Assembly (NCBI GenBank): GCA_021292105.1
Contig: CM037861.1
Span: forward strand, 61,719,566-61,783,565
DNA: 64,000 bases
Origin: Anadara kagoshimensis
Taxonomy: Eukaryota > Mollusca > Bivalvia > Arcoida > Arcidae
Reading direction: 5' to 3'
The notes beneath the pieces are model-generated. The model was given only the letters and a program-made list of their open reading frames with translations, was not told the DNA's origin and searched no databases. Shown here piece after piece: positions 23,137 to 33,262 of this stretch. The translations under genes and the position numbers were made by a program. Position 1 is the first letter of the stretch. Each line of letters starts with the position of its first letter.

Positions 23137-24420
23137 GAAAACCGGGCTAGATCAAGATCATTGAACGAAAATTACTGTTCTTTAAGATATTTAGAGAAAA
23201 AAAGCTTTTTTAAAAACGTTAAACGTAAATTCAACATAGTCTAATGATATACGTTGTTATAAAATTAAAACCTTTGTGTTCATTTTTGGATTTTATTTAA
23301 ATAAATTATTCATGTGCTAATGTTTGAATACTTAATGGAATTTCGATTAAAAAAATGCACATGATACTTTTTTACTATACTCGCGATATAAATTTAATAT
23401 ACTCAAAACTTAACAACAACCATCACATCATATCTTGAAATAGTTGGAACGAATTTGCAAATAGAGTTTCCACGAAATGAATGTCATTCACAGTTACAGA
23501 ATTACTCACTACATGTATTGAGATAAGAACCTGCTAAATGTATACGTACAAAGGTAATTATACTGGATTTGTTCTGCAGGTGAGATATTCCGAAAGGTAA
23601 TTTTTCACAAGGGGGTAGATACTAACGAACTTGATAAATATTGGTTCATATACAATAGTATAAAAGATACACTAGAAATGAATTTGAAAAACAACAGGAA
23701 AAAGCTAATCGCTATAAAACACGAGTACCGCTAAAATAACCATCTTTATATGGTTTTGATTTAAATACACCGTGATTGTCAGCCAAAGTTACAAATCAAA
23801 TATACCTTATATATGCATATTGTTATAAATGGATATATTGACTAAGCCAAAGTTACAAGTGATATATACATTATTTAAAGTTAGACAAAAAGAATCCAGA
23901 AACTTATATGGATCTGTCTTCCATAACATGCATTTTATCACTTCACTATATCAGTCAAAAAAAACCCCTCAATATTTAATATTAAAAAATCAGTACCTAT
24001 TTAAGATAAAAATCATCACATTCAAGTCTTAAGAGAGAGAGTTCCGCTAAAATAGCTTAGCTGATCTAACTGTAAATAAAGACAAAAATTATTAAAAAAT
24101 GAATAATTACCTGTCATGCACACCTCAGATTTACACCTTTGGATTTGATATTAACCGTTAATGATACACGTAGTATATAAATGTGATCAAGTATATTGCT
24201 ATCAATGCAGGAAATCCTTAACAATCATCATAGCCGTAGTTAAATTGTTCCAGTTTTATACAACTTCATGTCACGTGACACACTTATTGATGGAAATGTA
24301 TCAATCAATGAGAGAAGCAATTGTTTTCAACTATCTCGGTAACGCCTTAGTTTGATGTCATCTCTGTATTAGGATTATGTACAGCAAGTAGTGGTGTAAT
24401 GAAGGATGAAAGGGTCGCTG
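23134..24420. other. No gene recognised
   Basis: Two frames of 67 and 64 codons (23829-24032 and 24161-24355) show no family motif. The rest is AT-rich spacer. Confidence 0.45.
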
Positions 24421-24447
24421 GGAGAGAGAGAGATAGAGAGAGAGAGC
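24421..24447. repeat. (GA)n microsatellite
   Basis: GAGA run with one GATA interruption. Confidence 0.85.
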
Positions 24448-24671
24448 GCATAAAATTACTTTTATTAGGGTGGAATCGGTGTGGTGAAAAAAAAACCCCA
24501 GGAATTTATTATTTTTCAAAATATGCATTGAAAACCATCAGTAATTGAATGTCAATACAAATTCTCTAATTTTAAGCAATGATGGACTATTGTGTAAAAT
24601 CTCTCATCTTAAAATAGCACGAATAATAACAGGTAAAAGAAGCTTAAGAAGAAAATAAAAACTAAAAAACG

Positions 24672-24730
24672 TAATAAATAAATAAATAAATAAATAATAA
24701 TAAAAATAAATAAATAAATAAATAAATAAT
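24672..24730. repeat. (AAAT)n microsatellite
   Basis: Runs of AAATA units, interrupted once near 24695-24708. Confidence 0.9.
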
Positions 24731-25300
24731 TGAAAATAACCGAAGGACTGAAATTTCTGTGTATGTATTAGTATTTTTCTTTGTGTATTTTTTGTAATTG
24801 AAGCTTCGAAGTTATTATTATTACCATAAAGAAGCGAAATAGCGTTAATTTTAACTCATCATAATAAACAACCTCTGTTTGTTACTGTCCCACTGTCCTA
24901 CTGGATCTACTCCAAAATCAATTTCCTAACGCACATCCATCCACACAGTAACTTAGTTCATAACCATTATACTGATTTATTTACAATGACTTTGATATAT
25001 TTGAACGTGATTTCTTGTACGATTTAAAGTTTTTGATCACGTAATATAGAATCAATTTGAACTGGGAAACATATTTTACTGTTCCAAGAGATCTCTTTGT
25101 CATCATAGTAAATGGATTCTGAGTGTAAGCGATACATATTGTACAAAATATTAAAAATTAAAATAAACTATCCTAAGATGATGATCTTAAAATATAACCT
25201 CAAACAGAGAGTATTTTAAAGGTTCAGAAGGTACATTGCCAAAAAAATGCAATTCATTTTCAGTCTTTTAAATGCCGATTTAATGTACACTGAAGTCAGC
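24731..25300. other. No gene recognised
   Basis: AT-rich spacer with no credible frame or repeat. Confidence 0.45.
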
Positions 25301-25538
25301 TACAGTACAGACCTTTCAAAAGTTTAACACTCTTCCAAAGAAAAGACATTGAAGTCCGGCTGCTGAATTAGCGAGATATACGTAGATAATGTGTGGAAAG
25401 CTGCCGAGAAATATATATCAGCTAACGGCGATATAGCTAACGTGGAGCCGAGATGAGCTGCCGTTAGACCTAGATGAGATGTCGATTCGACACTAATTTG
25501 TTATGTTAGTGTATAACTTTCGACAGGACAGTACTGTA
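25301..25538 (+). mobile_element. MITE family 1, copy 8
   Basis: The left end TACAGTACAGACCTTTCAAA and right end AACTTTCGACAGGACAGTAC TGTA are inverse copies with TA at both borders. The interior has GAGCCGAGATGAGCTGCCG. It is the longest copy seen, about 238 bp. Confidence 0.8.
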
Positions 25539-25878
25539 CTTGCGTTTGATTAAAGTAGCTGATTATCGGAAACGATTAATGAAAATGGAGTAAAGAGTAT
25601 TTCCTATTGACTTTTTCCCCATAAAATAAAAAAAGCTTGTTTATACATCGCACTTAGAAGTTCATTTTGTTATTCAATTCAATTTATCACAAGTGTCGAA
25701 AGGACGAAACGTTTAGATAGCAACGCATTAAATCGAGTTTAAGCAATCAAAACAAGAAGATTCTGCAGGGTTGATTTAAATAGTTTAAAGTCGGTCACTG
25801 TGAAAACTTTTATACATTTAAGTACATTCCTTAGCGAGCAACTAGACACCCCCTTATCCTTGTAAGTTGAGGAGTATT

Positions 25879-25988
25879 ATCATGTGCTACGTTTGAATTT
25901 TTATGAAATGATACATTCAAAAGAAGTACATGACAATTTGTGCTTCTTTTGAATACATTATTTCATAATAATTGTAAAGTAGCATATA
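25879..25988. mobile_element. Palindromic foldback family, third copy
   Basis: TCATGTGCTACGTTTGAATTT, then ATGAAATGATACATTCAAAAG, then the inverse TTTTGAATACATTATTTCAT and TAAAGTAGCATA. It can fold almost end to end. Confidence 0.6.
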
Positions 25989-25995
25989 GCTGTAT

Positions 25996-26629
25996 TTTAA
26001 GCGACAAGTAAAAATGTCTTTAGTTTTTTAGCTAATTACTAGTATTTCTTGTACAGTTTCTCTACAGGACTCATTTGTTAAAATCAGCACTCTCAATTCT
26101 TATAACACTAGCTTATATGTAAGTCACTTGACTTGCTGTTTGTGCTTGTATTTTCTCCATATTAAATAAAGCATATCTTTAACAATAGCGGAAATGGGAA
26201 ACATGGTTTCAATGTTTACTCAACCACAAACGTATTGCCGTTGAAATAACTGCAAATTATAAAGTAACGTAAAACTTGAATAAGGATTCGAAAATGAAAT
26301 TTTCTCCTTGAAACAAAATATCTCTGGCAAGATAAATGCATTAACGACATTACATATCAAATTTTTTTAATATTTTTATTTTGTTGCAAGGTGTCCTTTT
26401 TATTGCTACCTTTATAAAATACCCTGAAAACTGTAAAATGTTATATTATCTCGTTTTTTAAACTTTACTTGTTACAAAAGAACAATAAACATTTAAATAT
26501 TGACAGTCACAAATGTTCACGAATACAACACATTCTGAAATATATTATTCGTATCGATATTCCGAGGTTTGTCTGATGGAGACTCTTATTCGGGAATTCC
26601 TCGTCCAGGTATTTTTTAGTACGGACAAG
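25996..26629. other. No gene recognised
   Basis: AT-rich spacer with no credible frame. Confidence 0.4.
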
Positions 26630-27310
26630 GCGATATCTTTATATAAAACCAGTTGATGGAAGAATTACCTAACTTTGTTCAAAGACATTTTTAAAGAGCC
26701 AAGGCGATACGCGATATAATGTCGGTAAATGGTATAATCTATTAAATTTTTGTGCTGGAACGTAAACACATATCTTTTTTACAGACATTTTCTTAAGAGG
26801 CAAATAAAAAAAGCAAACATACTTATCCATGTCCAAATCACAATTCCAAAGCAAAGTAAGAACTGAAACTGACAAATTGAGTTAAACACGTTAACTTCCA
26901 CCAGGGAAGTGAGACTGGGTGCTCTGGAAGGGTTAGGATAGGACACCCCCTGTTCAGCAAACCAATATCTTTATATAAACAATGATAAAAGACGTTTTTC
27001 TAAGGAAGCAATGCGATATATTTATATAAAACCAGTTAATGTTAGAATTTAGTTAAAGCAAATGCATATCTTTGTTTAAAGGCGTTTTTAAAAGGAAAAA
27101 AGATATCTTTATATAAAACCAGAAAATGAAAGAATCTACTTAAATTTGGTGCTGAAAAGTAAGCTATCTATCTTAGTTTAAAAGTGTGTTCCAAAGCAGA
27201 AGACGGTATCTTTATATTAAACCAGTAAAATTTATAGAATTTATAAGAATTTATATCTATTCAAATTTGCTGCTGTTAAGTAAAGATCTGCCTTTGTTTA
27301 CAGACAATGA
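26630..27310. repeat. ~100 bp diverged tandem repeat, split by a PLE end
   Basis: The phrase GATATCTTTATATAAAACCAG recurs near 26630, 27011, 27103 and 27206, with TTTGGTGCTGAAAAGTAA and TCTTTGTTTAAAGGCGTTTT between. A PLE 3' end at 26815-26962 sits inside the array. Confidence 0.65.
26815..26962 (-). mobile_element. PLE 3' end fragment
   Basis: Antisense of the PLE terminus: AAACATACTTATCCATGTCC, then CTTCCACCAGGGAAGTGAGA and the GGTGCTC.GGAAGGGT hairpin block, stopping near CTGTTCAGCAAAC. It is truncated within the 3'UTR and inserted in an old tandem array. Confidence 0.7.
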
Positions 27311-27487
27311 CACGGTCACAATCCCCTGGGAGAATATTTCACATTTCATAATGAAACAGAATTTTCAGATATAAATTAGAGCTTTAAGCCATCTCAGCAT
27401 GTGCAGCTAATTCACCGGGGGATTTATTGAAAGAAAAGATTACAATTCATTAAAGTTGGCACTGTATCAGGGTCGACAGATAGTTTC

Positions 27488-27714
27488 TACAGTACAGACC
27501 TGTCCAAAGTTTAACACTGTGATAATGAAAAGAAGTCAGACTTCGACTGTCAACTGTCTGAGATATGAATAACTAGTGGTCGAAAAACTGAACTAAATTA
27601 TATTTAGATAGCTACCGTCGAGATATAGCTAGTAAGAGCCGAAATGTACTGCAGAGTCGACATTTATTCGAATTCGTTGATTTCGTGTTAAACTTTCGAC
27701 AAGTCTGTACTCTA
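27488..27714 (+). mobile_element. MITE family 1, copy 9
   Basis: The left end TACAGTACAGACCTGTCCAA and right end AAACTTTCGACAAGTCTGTA are inverse copies. Non-coding, 227 bp. Confidence 0.8.
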
Positions 27715-27865
27715 TGAAGACGAAGTCGTATCACTGTCTTTTAGTTTCAATAAGAAGAATTGCCAATTTGAGCATAATCGTGGCAATAAACATACCATTT
27801 TACACCGTAACATTTTGATAATTAGGTCCTTTTATGTCCTTTTATGCCTTATTACACAAAAAGGC

Positions 27866-28040
27866 TACAGTACTGTCCTGTCGAAAATTTAACACTCAGC
27901 TAACCAGTGAGTGCCGGATCATCAGCTCATCTTGGACCCTCGTTAGCTTTATCTCGACAGCTACTAGATCTATCGATCGGCACTTTTTCAGTCTCCATAT
28001 CTAGCTACTCTCTCATTAGCTTTCGACGGGTGTGTAATAT
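27866..28040 (-). mobile_element. MITE family 1, copy 10 (inverted)
   Basis: The left end TACAGTACTGTCCTGTCGAA and a worn right end TTTCGACGGGTGTGTAATAT are inverse copies. The interior AGCTCATCTTGGACCCTCGT has the reversed orientation of copy 7. Part of the right half is deleted, giving 175 bp. Confidence 0.7.
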
Positions 28041-28599
28041 ACGTCATAAGTCTGATATTAGAATAAGCAGTTTTTGCAACTATCAAATCTAAATTCGATC
28101 AAATCATATTAATTTGACCTCATAGGTAAAGTTAAAATTTCTTATATTTCCTATTTTTTTAATCCAAGGACACATTGTTACAAGTTAAGAAATCATTAGA
28201 TAATTTTATTTTTAAAAAATAGAAAACATTCTGCTAAATTCCGATGTTACATCCAAAGGTTTATGGTGATCTTGAGTCTCATACTCCATACAATTGTCAA
28301 TCATGTCAACTTTATAGCTCACTGTTGGAATCTTATATAAAACATGTTCGTATAGGAAGCATACGTAAAAGAAATGTAAAAGAAAAACAAATTCTGATGA
28401 TGGTAGTGAGAACATGTGCACCTTCTATCTTAGTTGTATTTTTTTCTTGCGCCATATTCAATAATACTTGAGAAAATATACCTAGGACTAACCATTAGGT
28501 TCATAGGGAAATTGGATGGGTGGATCCCGTTTACTACACATCTCTGTATCTACACTAACACGGGTTCGTGAACCAAAAGGCTCGTTGATAAAAATGCTC
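28041..28599. other. No gene recognised
   Basis: Frames of 69 codons (minus) and 75 codons (plus) overlap on opposite strands at 28212-28471 without any known motif. Confidence 0.4.
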
Positions 28600-28965
28600 C
28601 TCAGAAAGCCTAAGAAAAAACTCCCCAAAGATCTTAACAATGAGTAAAAAGTTTAACGAACCTCCTCAACAGAAACGTTAGAAACTTGCTCCATGTAGCG
28701 CTTAAAAATTCAATCCCAACGAAGCTGAAAAATCCGATTCCATCACAAAGCTTAATAACTGAGTCATCATCAGAAAGCTTAAAAGCTGACTTCCATACAA
28801 CTAAAAATCCGATTTCATGGAAAACTTAAAAACCAAAGCACATGGAAGTTTAAAAACTGACTTCCAAAAAGCTTAAAACCGAGTCTTCAGAAAGCTTGAA
28901 AACCCCCATAGAGCTTAAAAACCGACTCGTCAGAAAGCTCAAATGTCGAATTCCATAAAGCTTCA
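28600..28965. repeat. ~31 bp tandem repeat (AGAAAGCTTAAAAACCGACT type), left part
   Basis: AAAGCTTAAAAACTGA, AAAGCTTAAAAGCTGACTTCC, AAAGCTTAAAACCGAGTC and similar words repeat about a dozen times. The array resumes at about 29240 after an insertion. Confidence 0.7.
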
Positions 28966-29239
28966 AAAGAAATTGCACAGAATCGAAATAGTTAAAACCT
29001 GGAACTGTCTCTTGCGAGCTAAATACCCCAGCCCCAACATTGACCGTCTAACCTTGACCATTGAGTCATGCACATTAATTTGGTATGCGTCACATCGTCT
29101 AATGTTGTCTTACAAGTTTGATCAAAATCCATCCATAGACATAGAAGCTATGGAGCGGATACGATATTGGGACAGACAACCAGACGGACGGACACAGACG
29201 TCAGAGTGATTCCTATATACCTCCTAAACTTCGTTTTCG
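28966..29239 (+). mobile_element. Molluscan transposon end inserted in the 31 bp array
   Basis: The end GACAGACAACCAGACGGACG, then CAGAGTGATTCCTATAT, belongs to a repeat type widespread in molluscs, recognised from memory. The flanking sequence on both sides is the 31 bp array. An 88-codon frame across it is not a gene. Confidence 0.5.
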
Positions 29240-29335
29240 GAGATATAAAAATCCGACTCCTATGAAAGGTGAACAATCCGATTCCACTGAAAGCTTTAAA
29301 CTCGACTCACCAGAAAGCTGAAAAAATCTTGTTCC
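29240..29335. repeat. ~31 bp tandem repeat, right part
   Basis: AAAAATCCGACTCC, CAATCCGATTCCACTGAAAGC and CTCGACTCACCAGAAAGCTG continue the array seen before 28966. Confidence 0.65.
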
Positions 29336-30049
29336 CAGACATCTTAGCTACACTTCAAAGCGAAAAAAGACTACTTCATTGTACACGATGCATCTTTTAG
29401 TTTTTGTCTTGCTCTTGCTGTGGTGCTGAAAAGTCAAGATATTTATCTTATTTATACATTTACAAAAATACACGATAAATGATAAGATAATTTGAGAGAA
29501 TGCGAGATTATAAAATTTCCATTATCTATAATGAAGAAGACATTTTAATGATGTAAATTCCACAGAAGATCTTTGTGATATAAAGAAAATAGGTAATTTT
29601 AAGCTTATCTTGTTATACAAGTCAGTCAGTCTATTCACAAGGGATTTGTTGAAAGAAAACATTAGAATGCAAAAGAAAATTCATCATGAAAGTATAGAGG
29701 TTATTAGATTTTCTTCGACCGAAATTCTGCATTAAATAAAAGCCATATAACTGTCTTTTAGTTTCAATAACACGATATAATAAATGACACGGAGTATTAG
29801 TGCTGATAGATTTGGTGTTTAATCAATAATAAGTCAGTTGAAATAAACGATATACAGTTTAGACAATTTATTGTTTCTTGTTGTGTTATTGCTTTTTTTG
29901 TAGTGTAAAAAAGGATATGCTACTTGTATAAAGTCGTCAATCAAAATGTTTATAACGAGCACATATCATACTTCATTGTTGAGCTACCTTAACTTTATAT
30001 TGAACATTTTATTATATCTAAATTGAGCAAGAAATTAATTCCCATGCAT
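29336..30049. other. No gene recognised
   Basis: AT-rich spacer. The phrase ACTGTCTTTTAGTTTCAATAA at about 29750 also occurs near 27736, a weak dispersed repeat. Confidence 0.4.
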
Positions 30050-30054
30050 GTCAT

Positions 30055-30996
30055 CATAGGCGTAGGAGCAGGGGGGGACGCCCCCCTCCCATGTCACAGA
30101 AAGGGGGGGGGGGCAGGTGAAATTTTGTATCATAGTTTATGTTTATAGTGTAAGTGCTAAAAAAAAAAAACAAACCAAGCGCTTTAACAGAAAATGCCCA
30201 TCTGGTAACCAATCAATTATCGATTTCATCATTATACTTGTAAAAGGGCGTCTTGAAATTCACCCTTAGAACGGGTGACAGCATATCCAATGGCAGGGCG
30301 GATCCAGGAATTTTTTTGAAAGGGGGGGTTGAGAATTATATCAATGCTATGTGCGAGCGCCGAAGGCGCGAGCTTCCAGAGACGAGGGTTCAGAAATACA
30401 GAAATGGGTTGTTATATTACCATATGGGGATCACATTAGTCAATAGCTCTCTCTCTCAGTGGCTGATTCAGCGGGAGGCGTAGGGTACGTACGCCCCCCT
30501 TTATGTCGCTAATATTGCACCAGAATGTAGGATTTTTTGCGCCATTTTTTTAAAACATTTTCGGGGAGCATGCCAAAGCTACCCCCCCCCCATTCCTAAG
30601 ATTCTGGATCCGCCTCTGTCTGTCTGTCTCTTTTTTTCTTAATTATTTGTACAATTTTGTCTTGATATTTCACTGCTTTTCACCCTCTCACTCAGAACGC
30701 TGCAAAATTTCCCAGGGTACCCCATATCCATCTCCAATGAGAGGGGTGATTGTGGAACTTGTGTCATACGGTTATTTTATATAATCTTGCCTTGATATCA
30801 CAGTAATTTAACCTATCAAAACGCTGCAAAATACATTGAAAATGCGTCTAGACAGGACTTAGTTTTGAAAATTTTCCGGGAGAGGCCCCCGGACCCCCAC
30901 CTATTCCGTAGGCACGAGGTCGTACCTGCGGCACGACATACACATAGCTTCGGTTTGCCCCCCCCCCCCAATATTAAAAACCCTCCTACGCCTATG
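30055..30996. mobile_element. 942 bp C/G-rich transposon with TIRs and 5 bp target duplication
   Basis: CATAGGCGTAGGAG at the left end is matched by the inverse CTCCTACGCCTATG at the right end. GTCAT flanks both sides (30050-30054 and 30997-31001), read as a target duplication. The inner parts are G-rich on the left and C-rich on the right. A nested or secondary pair, GGCGGATCCAGGAATT (about 30297) and TTCTGGATCCGCC (about 30604), marks a second inverted-repeat element inside. The plus frame at 30253-30483 and minus frame at 30816-31001 lie inside and look non-genic. The superfamily is not determined: hAT elements make 8 bp duplications, which I do not see. Confidence 0.7.
30296..30618. mobile_element. 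Nested GGCGGATCC-type inverted-repeat element
   Basis: GGCGGATCCAGGAATTTTTT at the left is the inverse of the right TTCTGGATCCGCC. The internal CGAGCGCCGAAGGCGCGAGC is a palindrome-rich word I associate with MITEs of marine invertebrates. No coding capacity. Confidence 0.5.
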
Positions 30997-31147
30997 GTCA
31001 TAACTATTTAACAGGTTTTTCTTTAGTTCCACTTGAAATATTTATTAATTGGTTAAACTGATAGAGCTTTAAATAACTTGGTCCTTGTATTCTCTGGACC
31101 CGGAAAAGACGCAGCTGAATATCGTAGCCGATTCTTCATGTTGTTTG

Positions 31148-31406
31148 TATACGTAAACAACATTGACCTGTCTGCTTGACCTTTAATTTTATATTTATCA
31201 TGAACAATTTCATTGATGTATAGGAAACACACGTGTTTGTTTTGTCTAGATAATAAGAACACTAATTAAGTGCCTTGTGTATTCACTAGTTTTATATCGG
31301 TAATTACTTAATCCTAGTTAACACTACACATGAATAGGATGGATCCTCCGATATAAATATTCCTTATGACAAGGTCAAACGGACAGGTCAATGTTGTTTA
31401 CCTATA
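31148..31406. mobile_element. MITE family 2, copy 2
   Basis: Terminal inverted repeats of 36 bp with three mismatches. The left begins TATACGTAAACAACATTGAC and the right ends GTCAATGTTGTTTACCTATA. Non-coding. It contains a GGATCC site and nothing gene-like. Confidence 0.8.
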
Positions 31407-32311
31407 CAGTATCATTATATTTGCTTCGTTTACACTAAGTTGAATCAGTAAGGTCATCGATACCAATGCCTATTTTTATAACCCGTATTGATTAGACAAA
31501 AGATCATATCATTTCGCCATATAACCTTACACGTTAACAAAAAGCATAATAATAATAACTTAACCAATTACAGGACATTTTTTTATTTCCGCATCAGAAC
31601 CCGGAAGTAATTTGTACGAAACATTGATTCGTTTCTGGGAACATGGATGCAGAAAATTGATCTCGTTTACGCCACTTTATACCACTAAAATTTTTAATCA
31701 ACTTGGTTAATAAATTCTTATGCCTTCCTGATTACTTCGGGTTAATATAATGCATTTGTTTTGTCGCAACTTCTCGAATATTGCGCTACTGTAATTTCTC
31801 CATACGTGATCGTCTACTGAGTCTATTTAAGACATAGATATAAGAAGTAACTTTTCTTTCTAGCAAGTTTTAAAACGTCTACAAGTACTACAATAATGTG
31901 CGCTCCATGCATTGACAGACTTGATATATTTAAAGCTTTTGAATAGACAGTGACTGGTTCTTTCGTGAAACACCAAAACATTAAAAAGTTCTGAGACAAC
32001 TGTCATTGTAAGTGTGGCCTCTAGTTATGACTTGGTATTAACAAGACATTGAAATACACAGTGACAGTTTTTTCACCAGCCAACAAACATTTCGAAGTGC
32101 TTCCATGACCGACTGCTATTGCGTGTGTGCGTTCCATACATGATCGCCAACAGGCTGTATCCAATCAAGAAATGGAAAATGGAAATAAGCAGGGGCTATT
32201 CTTTATTCGACAGCTCTCATTGTGAGTGTGGACTCCATGCGGAGTTGCTTACTGATATATAATCAAATATATGCAATATGACTTATCTCTATTCGATGAA
32301 ACATGCAGAAG

Positions 32312-32580
32312 CAATTGTATTGTTATTCTCGTTGAAAGACAATTGTGGCCGTGACCCTTGATGCGTATGAATTTTCCCGCAAGATGACATCATTAAAGGT
32401 CACGCCGATCTCACATGGCAAAAACAAAAACCATTTTACATGACCAGGTATGGAAGAAATAGTGTCAATATCTATTGAAAGAAAAACTTTTAAGTATAAC
32501 AAACTATATTCTGTTCATGGTATTTCAAAAGGTAATCTACGATAGTGTGGCGCGTGTCAAATTCAAAATGAAGGGCTTCG
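32312..32580 (+). repeat. Dispersed repeat family D, copy 2
   Basis: Matches 13135-13440 at moderate identity and is duplicated at 34653-34922. Confidence 0.65.
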
Positions 32581-32583
32581 CCA

Positions 32584-32606
32584 GTTAGGGTTAGGTTAGG
32601 GTTAGG
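32584..32606. repeat. Short interstitial telomere-like stretch
   Basis: Reads TTAGGGTTAGGTTAGGGTTAGG, four units of TTAGGG/TTAGG type. It is duplicated at 34926-34948. It is too short to be a telomere. Confidence 0.7.
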
Positions 32607-33262
32607 ATAACGACCCGTCGAACTCTTTAACAACTTTAGTATGGACCCGACATTGATGCCCTCTGATTTAGTCTCTGTAAACGATTAGGGGCTCCTAAGA
32701 ATGAATGTTGTAAAGCTACTTTTATCCTTGTATGGGTTTTCTGTCTTATGACACATTACCTAAGTTCCTTTATAAAAGTATTTTGATAAGTATTTACAAG
32801 CAGCGTGAAAATTGTGATTATTGACAATGTTAAGAAGAAAGGGAACAAGATTACCATAAAATACACGGTCTGATTCAGCCACGGAGATTTTATAAGTATT
32901 TATATTATTTTTCGAACACATGATAAACGTATCAGCGACTCTTTATTTAATGTATACAGTAAAATCATGGTAATAAATTTAAAGCGATGAAATATCGACA
33001 TATTTCCAGACATACTGTCGTTAGCTGTTATTTCCAATGGGAACCTGTCGCTTCCTAAAGGGACTTGGGCTAGATAAAAATTCATATGAAGTCTTTTATC
33101 AAACATAACCTTTATATGATAAACACGATATATATCACCTAATTAATATGCCGTTTATTCTGTCAGAAAAAATGAAATGCCAGAAAAACCTATAAAACAT
33201 GAGTATCATTTTAACACTGCCATCTGCTTTATGTCCATGGAGAAGGTATAATTACTATTAAT

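Noticed and set aside
32900..33106. 68-codon frame identical in both duplication units, suggesting constraint
   Set aside because: The whole 2.34 kb unit is near-identical, so identity of this frame carries no information.
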